Assembly (NCBI GenBank): GCA_051530055.1
Contig: CM121342.1
Span: forward strand, 1,674,001-1,738,000
DNA length: 64,000 bases
Reading direction: 5' to 3'
Origin: Neoechinorhynchus agilis
Lineage: Eukaryota; Acanthocephala
The notes below the pieces were generated by a model. The model was not told the DNA's origin. It saw nothing but the letters and a program-made list of their open reading frames with translations, and ran no database searches. How positions within the stretch are numbered: position 1 is the first letter of the stretch; each line of letters starts with the position of its first letter. Shown piece by piece: positions 45,435 to 55,781 of this stretch. The translations under genes were made by a program, and so were the position numbers.

Positions 45435-48400
45435 TTAGGCATAAAGCCAAACCAATTACATCAGAGAAGTTATATAACCACATAGTCTCTAATGCACGGT
45501 TAAGAGTTTGTACATTCCTCCGGATCCTCAGATACCTCCAGGAGGCGTGACTCATCAGTGAGTTTCCTCCCTTCAGCGGTATTTCGTCCCCTTTGGCTGT
45601 GCGTCATTGGTGGTAACGGATTCGAACCACTTGACCCCTAATCAGGATCACGGGCATTAGTCCACTTGACCACTCCGACACAACAACGAAATGTCAAACT
45701 CAGCCAGTTTATCGACTCAGGGTGAGCGCTGTGTTTTATTTTAAGTTTTTACTGGCAAGCCGGTATTGTTATCATAATTAAATTTTAGTCTACTGGCAAG
45801 CCGGTATTGTTATCACAATTAAATTTTAGTCTATCCCTTTCTTGTCCGGTTTATTTTTTTAGGCATTTGCCAAACCAATTACATCAGAGAAGTGATATAA
45901 CCACATAGTCTCCAATGCACGGTTAAGAGTTTGTACGTTCCTCCGGATCCTCAGATACCTCCAGGAGGCGGGACTCATCAGTGAGTTTCCTCCCTTCAGC
46001 GGTATTTCGTCCCCTTTGGCTGTGCGTCATTGGTGGTAACGGATTCGAACCACTTGACCCCTAATCGGGATCACGGGCATTAGTCCACTTGACCACCTCG
46101 ACACAACTACGAAATGTCAAACTCAGCCAGTTTATCGACTCAGGGTGAGCGCTGTGTTCTATTTTAAGTTTTTACTGGCAAGCCGGTATTGTTATCATAA
46201 TTAAATTTTAGTCTATCCCTTTCTTGTCCGGCTTATTTTTTAGGCATAAGCCAAACCAATTACATCAGAGAAGTGATATAACCACATAGTCTCTAATGCA
46301 CGGTTAAGAGTTTGTACATTCCTCCGGATCCTCAGATACCTCCAGGAGGCGGGACTCATCAGTGAGTTTCCTCCCTTCAGCGGTATTTCGTCCCCTTTGG
46401 CTGTGCGTCATTGGTGGTAACGGATTCGAACCACTTGACCCCTAATCGGGATCACGGGCATTAGTCCACTTGACCACCTCGACACAACTACGAAATGTCA
46501 AACTCAGCCAGTTTATCGACTCAGGGTGAGCGCTGTGTTCCATTTTAAGTTTTTACTGGCAAGCCGGTATTGTTATCATAATTAAATTTTAGTCTATCCC
46601 TTTCTTGTCCGGTTTATTTTTTTAGGAATTTGCCAAACCAATTACATCAGAAAAGTGATATAACCACATAGTCTCAGATGCATGGTTAAGAGTTTGTACG
46701 CTCCTCCGGATCCTCAGATACCTCCAGGAGGCGGGACTCATCAGTGAGTTTCCTCCCTTCAGCGGTATTTCGTCCCCTTTGGCTGTGCGTCATTGGTGGT
46801 AACGGATTCGAACCACTTGACCCCTAATCGGGATCACGGGCATTAGTCCACTTGACCACCTCGACACAACTACGAAATGTCAAACTCAGCCAGTTTATCG
46901 ACTCAGGGTGAGCGCTGTGTTCTATTTTAAGTTTTTACTGGCAAGCCGGTATTGTTATCATAATTAAATTTTAGTCTATCCCTTTCTTGTCCGGTTTATT
47001 TTTTTAGGCATTTGCCAAACCAATTACATCAGAAAAGTGATATAACCACATAGTCTCTGATGCACGGTTAAGAGTTTGTACGTTCCTCCGGATCCTCAGA
47101 TACCTCCAGGAGGCGGGACTCATCAGTGAGTTTCCTCCCTTCAGCGGTATTTCGTCCCCTTTGGCTGTGCGTCATTGGTGGTAACGGATTCGAACCACTT
47201 GACCCCTAATCGGGATCACGGGCATTAGTCCACTTGAACACCTCGACACAACTACGAAATGTAAAACTCAGCCAGTTTATCGACTCAGGGTGAGCGCTGT
47301 GTTCCATTTTAAGTTTTTACTGGCAAGCCGGTATTGTTATCATAATTAAATTTTAGTCTATCCCTTTCTTGTCCGGTTTACTTTTTCTGGCATTTGCCAA
47401 ACCAATTACATCAGAGAAGTGATATAACCACATAGTCTCTAATGCACGGTTAAGAGTTTGTACGTTCCTCCGGATCCTCAGATACCTCCAGGAGGCGGGA
47501 CTCATCAGTGAGTTTCCTCCCTTCAGCGGTATTTCGTCCCCTTTGGCTGTGCGTCATTGGTGGTAACGGATTCGAACCACTTGACCCCTAATCGGGATCA
47601 CGGGCATTAGTCCACTTGACCACCTCGACACAACTACGAAATGTCAAACTCAGCCAGTTTATCGACTCAGGGTGAGCGCTGTGTTCTATTTTAAGTTTTT
47701 ACTGGCAAGCCGGTATTGTTATCATCAATTAAATTTTAGTCTATCCCTTTCTTGTCCGGCTTATTTTTTTAGGCATAAGCCAAACCAATTACATCAGAGA
47801 AGTGATATAACCACATAGTCTCTAATGCACGGTTAAGAGTTTGTACGTTCCTCCGGATCCTCAGATACCTCCAGGAGGCGGGACTCATCAGTGAGTTTCC
47901 TCCCTTCAGCGGTATTTCGTCCCCTTTGGCTGTGCGTCATTGGTGGTAACGGATTCGAACCACTTGACCCCTAATCGGGATCACGGGCATTAGTCCACTT
48001 GACCACCTCGACACAACTACGAAATGTCAAACTCAGCCAGTTTATCGACTCAGGGTGAGCGCTGTGTTCCATTTTAAGTTTTTACTGGCAAGCCGGTATT
48101 GTTATCATAATTAAATTTTAGTCTATCCCTTTCTTGTCCGGTTTATTTTTTCTGGCATTTGCCAAACCAATTACATCAGAGAAGTGATATAACCACATAG
48201 TCTCTAATGCATGGTTAAGAGTTTGCGCTCCTCCGGATCCTCAGATACCTCCAGGAGGCGGGACTCATCAGTGAGTTTCCTCCCTTCAGCGGTATTTCGT
48301 CCCCTTTGGCTGTGCGTCATTGGTGGTAACGGATTCGAACCACTTGACCCCTAATCGGGATCACGGGCATTAGTCCACTTGACCACTTCGACACAACTAC

Positions 48401-48693
48401 GAAATGTCAAACTCAGCCAGTTTATCGACTCAGGGTGAGCGCTGTGTTCTATTTTAAGTTTTTACTGGCAAGCCGGTATTGTTATCATCATTAAATTTTA
48501 GTCTATCCCTTTCTTGTCCGGCTTTTTTTGGGCATAAAGCCAAACCAATTACATCAGAGAAGTGATATAACCACATGTCCCGCCTCCTGGAGGTATCTGA
48601 GGATCCGGAGGAATGTACAAACTCTTAACCGTGCATTAGAGACTATGTGGTTATATCACTTCTCTGATGCAATTGGTTTGGCTTTATGCCTAA
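45435..48693. mobile_element. Composite foldback-type element: tandem array bounded by inverted repeats
   Basis: Left boundary 45435-45552 and right boundary 48577-48693 are inverted copies of one another over about 117 bp, with only a handful of differences (outer end TTAGGCATAAAGCCAAACCA). Between them lie eight direct units; the motif TTCGAACCAC marks them at 45621, 46044, 46425, 46807, 47189, 47571, 47954 and 48334. The spacing is 380-383 bp except for the first, which is longer by a 42-bp internal duplication (45750-45833). The unit head is itself the inverted-repeat sequence, so the right boundary is an inverted unit head abutting a ninth, truncated direct head (48532-48576). No protein frame. 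Structurally it resembles foldback elements, whose inverted repeats contain tandem arrays. Confidence 0.8.
45600..48400 (-). ncRNA. Pol III-type A and B boxes in each array unit (tRNA-like, SINE-like)
   Basis: On the minus strand each of the eight units contains TGGTCAAGTGG, which fits the A-box consensus TRGYNNARNNG exactly, then 33 nt, then GGTTCGAATCC, a perfect B box. A tRNA T-arm (AGTGG/CCGTT) and a short D-arm can be drawn, but I cannot build a proper anticodon arm (the CTAAT/ATTAG pairing leaves a 13-nt loop). A functional tRNA is therefore unlikely. I infer a tRNA-derived Pol III promoter. Transcription is not shown. Confidence 0.55.
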
Positions 48694-49452
48694 CTCGAAC
48701 TTTCAATTGTGATCCAACGCTGCAACAAAATGGTTATCCGTATTGAAAAATATTTTGAACGATCACCATCTAAAAATTAAAAAATGTAGCGATGTTTCCA
48801 TCAGGATTCGATCTGGACTGTTTCGTTCGAGTATTAAAAATGTGCTAATTATTGACTACATATGAGCTTTATCTTTCAGTCTCATTCTTATTTTAAACAT
48901 TCGAGAATATTCTATAAAAAACCAAAGGTAAAAGGTCGTGTCGGATAAAATGTGTAGTTATTTTAAAATAATGCTAAAATTTGGTTTGACGGAGGAGATT
49001 TCGCCGGTAATAATAAAACTCTAATTTTCCGATCGGCTTTTGATACTTATTTCTTACGAACACTGTAAAAATGTTGTCTATAAGGCTTATCTCTGAACAA
49101 GCAAATTATTATGTATCGTCCAACGTCGCCGGGATAAAGTATCTTCAAAATTAATTTTATTAAGCAAATTGAGACATGTGTCATCTAGTCTTAAAAATTC
49201 GAGAATACTCTTCAAGAATGCGCGATTACTCATGAGTTTTTTGTGTACTTTCGATTCGAAATATTATCCTTAGACGTTTCTCAAAATGCTAGAAGTTAAT
49301 TTTCGTACACAATTAAGCAAAATCTGGCAAAAAACCTACGCCTAAAATGTTCATTTCGTAGTGATGACTTAAATTTGCATTTATTGCCTCACTATTTGAC
49401 GGTCGAACATCTACTAGAACGAAAAGTATGCTCAATATATACTTCGAGGACG
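48694..49452. other. Intergenic, no gene recognised
   Basis: AT-rich single-copy sequence between the composite repeat and the 3' end of the glutaredoxin gene. Nothing else seen. Confidence 0.4.
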
Positions 49453-50481
49453 TCAAACACCTAAAATTTCCTTCAGTTCTCCATTAGTATGGAGCTTTTC
49501 CATATCCGTGCCACCTCCGATGAATTTCTTGTCTACAAATATCCGTGGAACAGTCGACTCTCCTCCACAAATACTTCCCAAATAATCTTGAATCTGCTTG
49601 CATTCCGGCATATCCTCAATTTCAACAATTTTTAAATCCTTAATATTGTATTGACTGAGCACGCCTTTTGCCAACAAGCAGAATGGACAGTATCGTTTGC
49701 TAAAAACAACCACCATATAACCATCCAGAATATCATCGACAAACTTTTTTGCGAACTGTGATGAACTTTCGGCCTTCGAAGCTAATTCAAAAGTTTTAAC
49801 CTTTTCCATGTCAAGTTTGACACCAGCATCCACCAACATTGGAACCAATTTGCCTTCGTTGTTCAACTGATTAATGTCCATTCCACCACCGATGCATTTT
49901 CCATCTAAGAATATCCTTGGAACAGTTTTAACGCCATCACATAAAGTCTTCAAATAATTCTGTATCGAATCACAATCTTCCATGTCCTCTAATTCCACAA
50001 TTACGAGGTCCTCGATTTTGCCGTATCGATTCAAAACACTTTTCGCGGTATTAGAAAAGATACAATAACTTTTACTGAACATAACCAATTTGTGTTTTCT
50101 CAAAAGAGACTGTACAAATTCCTGGATTTGAATTGAATACTCTTCAGAGTTAACATATTCAGATAATCCAGCGGCAATCAAAAGCTTTTCTTTTAAAGGC
50201 CTATCACCTTTAAGAACTTCCACACCACCAGCAGCACATTTTCCTTTCACAAAAATTCGTGGAGCAGGCAGATTTGATTTGTATAAATTTCCCAAATACT
50301 CCTGAATATCCTTCCAATTCGGTTCCTTGTCAAAATCCACAACTTTTACATCCTTGAAATTGAGATATTTGATTATGTTCTTTGCCAATTGCGAAAAAGG
50401 ACAGTAACTCTTGCTAAAAACCACCAATTCGTTTGAGTTGACGAGGTCGTCAACGAACTTCTTTGACGAAGAATCAGTCAT
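49453..50481 (-). CDS. Three-domain glutaredoxin
   Basis: An uninterrupted 342-residue frame contains three consecutive glutaredoxin domains, roughly residues 8-106, 116-221 and 243-342. Each begins with an FV(D/Q) helix and a VVFSK strand. The active sites are CPFS (Cys27, Ser30), CIFS (Cys140, Ser143) and CPFC (Cys265, Cys268). Domains 2 and 3 have the glutathione-binding TVPRIF and GGG segments; in domain 1 these are changed to LPAPRIF and AGG. Domain 3 is therefore a standard dithiol glutaredoxin, while domains 1 and 2 are of monothiol type. Such enzymes reduce disulphides or mixed glutathione disulphides in the cytosol and can feed ribonucleotide reductase, whose large subunit is encoded 3 kb away. 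There is no targeting peptide or PICOT thioredoxin domain. Spacers between domains are short, consistent with internal triplication. Confidence 0.92.
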   Translation of the reverse strand: MTDSSSKKFVDDLVNSNELVVFSKSYCPFSQLAKNIIKYLNFKDVKVVDFDKEPNWKDIQEYLGNLYKSNLPAPRIFVKGKCAAGGVEVLKGDRPLKEKLLIAAGLSEYVNSEEYSIQIQEFVQSLLRKHKLVMFSKSYCIFSNTAKSVLNRYGKIEDLVIVELEDMEDCDSIQNYLKTLCDGVKTVPRIFLDGKCIGGGMDINQLNNEGKLVPMLVDAGVKLDMEKVKTFELASKAESSSQFAKKFVDDILDGYMVVVFSKRYCPFCLLAKGVLSQYNIKDLKIVEIEDMPECKQIQDYLGSICGGESTVPRIFVDKKFIGGGTDMEKLHTNGELKEILGV

Positions 50482-51179
50482 TTGGGAGAAAGGAGCGCGT
50501 TAGAGAGAGAAACACTTTTGCTACAAGTAGCTTTTTTGCGCGACAAATAAAAAGAGAGATTGTACGATATGACTTTTTAACGTGCAGAGTGCGAGCGCTA
50601 TGACAGTTCTTTATCAATGCGGAAAGTAAACTTTCAAACACAAATCAACATTAGGTCCTTCTAATTCTCTACGGACGCTTTTCGAGGACCACTTTCTTCT
50701 CGGCAGCAAAAAGTGTAAAGTCCGACCATAAGGATGAGTACAAACCTTAAATCCTGCCGAAGAACGGGTTTCGAAATGGGTGAAAAAATGATCGATCCTT
50801 GCAATAAAACTGCCAAAGATATTGAACGTAACTTCGACCAAAAAAAATTTGATCATCGAGGAAAAATAATTCGGGATGATAGAGTTTGAATTGTAATGAA
50901 CATAATCCCCAATAAAACATATGTTTCACGCGATAAGAATTTCTTTAAAAGCGACTGAATTGCTGAAACATAAGTTTGCGAGAGAAATTTCGGTTCTTGG
51001 GATCCATTTAAAGACAGCTTCCTTCTTAGCAACAAGTAGGTAATTCTCTTGTTCTTAAGTAAGTCAACGGACCGTCAGTCGGAAGTTTCACTATTAATTT
51101 CCTTAGAGATCCTCGTGTGTGGATCTTGGTTAAAAAGAACGACTATGAGTAGAATGGTGCAAAGTAGAAAGGAAATTTA
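50482..51179. other. Intergenic, 5' of the glutaredoxin gene
   Basis: No gene recognised. It should contain the glutaredoxin promoter; no clear core element seen. Confidence 0.4.
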
Positions 51180-51380
51180 AGCTGTTTGAAGATTAACATA
51201 TTCAGTTTGTTTATGGCGGAAAAATTGGAGGAATTTATTAATTACGATATTTCGGCACAATCGTGTACACCTTTTTCAAGGTTGTTTTCGGATGCGCCAA
51301 ATATCGGATTTACTAAAATCCCTTCAATTTTTCCGCCATATACAAACATAAAGGATATCTATCGAAGCGATGGACCTATA
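51180..51380. repeat. Solitary palindromic element related to the 56-58 kb array
   Basis: The left arm reads GTTTATGGCGGAAAAATTGG and the right arm CTTCAATTTTTCCGCCATAT, with TATTTCGGCACAATCGTG in the left half, as in the array units. It is longer than an array unit, with about 90 bp of unrelated sequence in the loop. Confidence 0.65.
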
Positions 51381-51807
51381 GATTTCTTATTTGTCTGAGC
51401 AATTGGCTAATCGCGAAAACTTTATGATACAATTATCCTACTAAATTTTATATTGAAATACAAACCATGAACGTCAGTGATGATGATCTTCTAAGTCGTT
51501 ACGAACTCACTTCAGAATTGATGAACGGTCATTAAAATCAAAGCGATATTGATCAGATTATGGCATTTCTTTTATTTTTTGTTGTTTTATTTTACACGAT
51601 AGAGAATTAATCTTTTCCCTTAACGCACATTTAATTTTAAGTAGACTCTTTAGAATTGAATATTTAAATGTGTACTAAAATCAATTATTAATTTATGTTT
51701 TTAAAAATTTTGCGCGCAAAAGAGAGCGGCAAGCCTTTCAAAATCTAAAAAAATTAGCAATTTAGCAAGTATATTTTCATTACATTAAAGCTAATTGAAA
51801 TAAAAAG
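51381..51807. other. Intergenic 3' of the enkurin gene
   Basis: Very AT-rich; no gene or repeat recognised. Confidence 0.4.
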
Positions 51808-52516
51808 TCAAGATCGTTTCTTTGCAGGTCGAATAATAATCTTATTATGCCGCTCGAGCATTTGTATGTGTTTTTCAAGTTCTTCCAACCGGCGAACGAT
51901 CTTTTGGTAATTATTCTTTAAGCTCTCCGTATTTAATCGAAGAGGAAGTGACATTAACTCTTGCTGGTGTTTCTCCCATTGAATCTTGAGACCTAAAATA
52001 AAAAATTTCAGAGAAAACGCGCATATAATTTCACCTTCATACCTCTTAAGAGCTCAGTCTTTTCACAGTCCGTTAAACGAGGAACTGGCGGATTGCATTC
52101 TCGCTCATAAGCCCGCTTAGCTTCCGCCAACTCCGCCATTCGCTTTTTCATATACTTGGGAATGACGGTTCCGTCGTAGCCCTAAAGATATCGCAAAGGT
52201 GTTAGCAGCTCTGAAGTTGGGCTACCTTTGGTACAATGGATTCTCGAACTGGAACACGGTGACCAGAAATTTCAACGACCATTTTCGGTCTTTGGTAACA
52301 AGGTTTTATTTTACTCAGCTCTTTGTTGATTTCTATATAATCCTTTGTGCATATTTGCCTGCCTAAATATCGGCAACTATAAGCTTTTTCGCCATAATGC
52401 GATCGATTATACTTACAGTCGCAACAGCGATCAGAATATTCATTCCTGAAAAAACATTTTATGGTCTTAGAATCGAAGTGTTTGAACAAATGAATTTACC
52501 TGCAACAGTTACTCAT
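51808..52516 (-). CDS. ENKUR: Enkurin-domain protein
   Basis: Four exons, 52516-52500, 52445-52226, 52181-52043 and 51992-51808, give an exact frame of 186 residues. The C-terminal ~100 residues match the enkurin domain: YDGTVIPKYMKKRMAEL, a Lys/Glu-rich helix ending YEREC, PRLTDCEKTELLRGLKIQWE, LPLRLNTESLKNNYQKIVRR and the closing LEELEKHIQMLERHNKIIIR. A short upstream block (SGHRVPVRESIVPK) corresponds to the GLVPKYI region of vertebrate enkurin. The first 50 residues are unusual: eight cysteines including CCRNEYSDRCCDC, and no proline-rich SH3-binding region as in mammals. Enkurin is a doublet-microtubule inner protein and calmodulin/TRPC-binding adaptor of sperm flagella and motile cilia. 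The protein is shorter than the human one (256). Confidence 0.82.
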
Positions 52517-52615
52517 ACTTTGAAACTTTTTTAATCAAAATAACTCCAGTTCTTAAAAGGAAGGCGTCGCCATGGTTTCAGCAATGGACAAAAAAGATCC
52601 ATTGCTATAACGGCC

Positions 52616-52924
52616 ATGCCTTATTTCTTAATTTGGCTGACTTCAGCTTTTTTTATTAACTTCCGATTGGGATTGAATAATCCGTTTACAGCAAACGAAA
52701 TCTCTAAGAGAACAACGGGCGACTTCAATGACCTAAAAGGATGCTACAAATATTGTAAAATTACCGGAAACTTCTATTACCGCAATTCGTTGGTGAAAAA
52801 GCTTATAGTTTACATGAGAAACTGTTATAAAACTTGTATCGACTATTTTCATAATCAACTTTCTACTATCCCTCCGCTAAATGATGCATTTTTGAACCAA
52901 GACGTCCATGGTATGCTTTATTAA
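52616..52924 (+). CDS. Small secreted protein with paired CX3C motifs
   Basis: This 102-residue open frame begins with a probable signal peptide (MPYFLIWLTSAFFINFRLG). After it come exactly four cysteines in the pattern C43-x3-C47 ... C70-x3-C74 (GCYKYCK and NCYKTCI), separated by 22 residues within predicted helices. Two CX3C pairs on helices are the signature of helical-hairpin folds, so that is a reasonable guess; function is unknown and I recognise no family. It is divergently arranged with enkurin, with 99 bp between the starts, so the two may share a promoter. An AATAAA lies about 35 nt after the stop (near 52960). Confidence 0.5.
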   Translation: MPYFLIWLTSAFFINFRLGLNNPFTANEISKRTTGDFNDLKGCYKYCKITGNFYYRNSLVKKLIVYMRNCYKTCIDYFHNQLSTIPPLNDAFLNQDVHGMLY

Positions 52925-53229
52925 CATTTTCGGCGCACAAAATATAAGGCGTTCGAAACAAATAAATGTTCGAATTATAATTTAAAGATCGTTGCTCTTG
53001 TAAAATTACCGCCATTATAGGCTTATAATTTCGTAACAAAATTAAAGCATTCATAGAATCTTGCTCATATATCTTCTAAAGCTTCTGCATCGGTATTCGA
53101 ATTTTAGAAATTCTCTATCATAAAGGCCTGCACGCGAGTCGAAATCGCATTTTAACTCCAAGATTTTCAAAAAACAGTAAAAAATCCACAATATTCGCCT
53201 TGGTTTCTTTATGGACATAATGCTTTATT
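52925..53229. other. Gap between converging genes
   Basis: AT-rich 3' flank shared by the secreted-protein gene and the ribonucleotide reductase gene. Nothing else seen. Confidence 0.4.
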
Positions 53230-55781
53230 TCACGACGAACACGAGAAGCAGATTTCGTCCAAAGCATTGTTGAGCGAGCATTTTTGTTCATTTTCGCCAA
53301 CACTATAGTTCATTTGCACCCCTTTTAGAGATTTGTCCAGAGTGAATTTGATTGGATCAGAAGCTGGTTTCGATCGTAAATAGTACATCCCCGTCTTAAG
53401 TCCCTTTTTCCATCCATAGAAATGCATACTAGATATTTTCGCATAATTTGGCTCAGCTAAATGTAGATTGAGCGATTGACTTTGATCGATAAATGCTCCA
53501 CGATCCGAAGCCATGTCTATGATTGAACGTTGGGGAATTTCCCAGACGGTTCTATATAAAAGTTTGAGATCGTCCGGGATTTTCTCTATATGTTGAATTG
53601 AGCCGTTTGAGTGCATTAATTGCTGTCTAAGATTATCATCCCAGAGATCTCTCTCAATTAAATCACTCAGCAGATGAGGATTAACTATCTGAAATTCGCC
53701 AGATAAAACACGCCTAGAGTAAATATTGCTCGTGTATGGCTCAATTGATTCGTTATTACCGAGGATTTGTGCAGTTGAGGCAGTTGGCATCGGTGCAATT
53801 AGAAGGCTGTTACGAAGACCATATTTTTGAACGTCTGATCGAAGATCTTCCCAATCGTATCGCGAACTCGGTCGAATGCCCCACATATCGAACTGAAACA
53901 CTCCTCGGGACATTGGCGATCCTTTAAATGATTCATAGAAACCGAGTGTTTTTGCAAGGTTACACGACTCACGCACTGCGGCGTAATAGATCGTCTCAAA
54001 TATTGATTTGTTCAACTCTCTTGCTTGTTCGCAATCGAATGGTAAGCGCATTAATACAAACGTATCTGCGAGTCCTTGTACTCCAAGTCCGATTGGTCGA
54101 TGTCTAAGATTAGACGTCCGTGTTTCTTTTATGGGATAATAATTGATTTCAATTATTTTATTAAGATTCCTTACGACGACTGCGACTACTTCGATCAGCC
54201 TATCAAAATCAAAATATATTTTTGGGTCTTCATTGGCGTTTGTCGCTGAAATTCTTGATTTTCTCGTCAATTTTGAGCGCACAACGAATTTGTTGAGTGC
54301 AATTGAAGCCAGATTACAGACGGCGACTTCATCTCGGCTCGAGTACTGAACGATTTCCGTGCATAGATTAGAGGATTTGATAGTACCGAGATGTTGTTGG
54401 TTACTTTTAGCATTACAAGCGTCTTTGTACACCATAAAAGGATTTCCTGTTTCTATCTGAGCTTCCACGACCGCATACCATAACTGCCGCGCGGGTATTG
54501 TTCGCTTCCCTCGCCCCTCACGTTCATATTGTTCATAAAGGCGTTCAAACTCTTCTCCCCAGCATTCATGAAGACCAGGACACTCATGTGGACACATCAA
54601 TGTCCAATTACCATTTTGTTCAATGCGCTTCATGAACAAATCAGGAACCCATAAAGCATAGAATAAATCACGACCTCTCAGCTCTTCAGCTCCACGATTT
54701 TTTCGCATATCAATGAACTCGAATACATCAGCATGCCACGGTTCCAGATAAACAGCAAACGCTCCGGGTCTTTTGTTTCCGCCTTGATCCACATACCTGG
54801 CTGTGGCATCAAAAACACGCAGCATTGGAATGATTCCATTGGAGAATCCATTAGTACCCGCGATGTACGTTCCTTTGGCGCGGATATTATGAACACTTAA
54901 CCCTATTCCACCAGCACTTTTTGAGATTAAAGCACATCTTTTCAGTGTTTCATAGATACCATCAATACTGTCTTCGACCATTGTAAGAAGAAAACAACTC
55001 GATAATTGAGCATGCACGGTACCGGCATTGAACAACGTTGGAGTTGCATGAGTAAACCACTTTTCACTCATGAGTCTATAGGTCTCCAGAGCGGAATCAA
55101 TGTCCTCTCCGTGAATCCCGACAGCAACTCTCATTAGAAGATGTTGAGGACGTTCAATCACTCGGTCATTAAGCCTAAGAAGGTACGATCTTTCTAAAGT
55201 TTTGAAGCCAAAGTAATTAAAGTTAAAGTCGCGATCGTGAACGATTGCTGAATTGAGGCGATCAGCGTTCGCCATAACTATTTGATATGTTTTTTCAGAA
55301 ATTAGTCGAGGTTCTATTGAACGGTGAAGCTGTTTATTATCTGCGCATCCAATATCACCGACGTAAAGACGTTCAATCACTTCGCTAAATGACTTTATTG
55401 TCTCCTTGTGAAGGTTAGAAACTGCGATCCGAGCCGCCAATACCGCATAATCCGGATGTCTAACCGTCATTGTGGCTGAAATCTCGGCTGCCAAATTGTC
55501 CAACTCCACAGTGCTTACTCCTGGATAAAGACCAGCTATAACCTTCAAGGTTATTGCAGCCGGATCAACGTATTCCATATTGAGACCGTAACATAGCTTA
55601 GAAATTCGAGATGTTATTTTATCGAACATAACATTTTGTTTGCGCAAATCTTCAATCGGAAAAAAAACTGAACTTTCTATATCAAATCATATTTAAAAGA
55701 CTAACCTCTTTTAACTACGTACAGTGAATTCGGACTTGAAGGCTCACGACTCTTGAAACCGTTTTGACTCTGTTGCTGCAT
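53230..55781 (-). CDS. RRM1: Ribonucleoside-diphosphate reductase large subunit (class I alpha)
   Basis: Exon 1 is 55781-55706 ([20 protein letters not shown] then YVVKR) and exon 2 is 55649-53230, joined across a 56-nt intron that splits an Asp codon. The product is 831 residues; the human protein has 792. The ATP-cone begins [20 protein letters not shown]. Active-site and substrate elements are [11 protein letters not shown] (first redox Cys), [31 protein letters not shown] (radical Cys), [12 protein letters not shown] (second redox Cys) and the phosphate-binding [20 protein letters not shown]. The C-terminal swinging tail ends EICFSCSS, keeping the CxxC pair that is re-reduced by thioredoxin or glutaredoxin. 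It reduces NDPs to dNDPs in the cytosol with the small subunit, which is not in this window. The N-terminal extension before the ATP-cone is longer than usual and polar. Confidence 0.96.

Noticed and set aside
45600-48400. Eight functional tRNA genes
   Set aside because: A and B boxes are perfect, but no 5-bp anticodon stem with a 7-nt loop forms and the acceptor ends do not pair well. They are better described as a Pol III promoter of tRNA origin.
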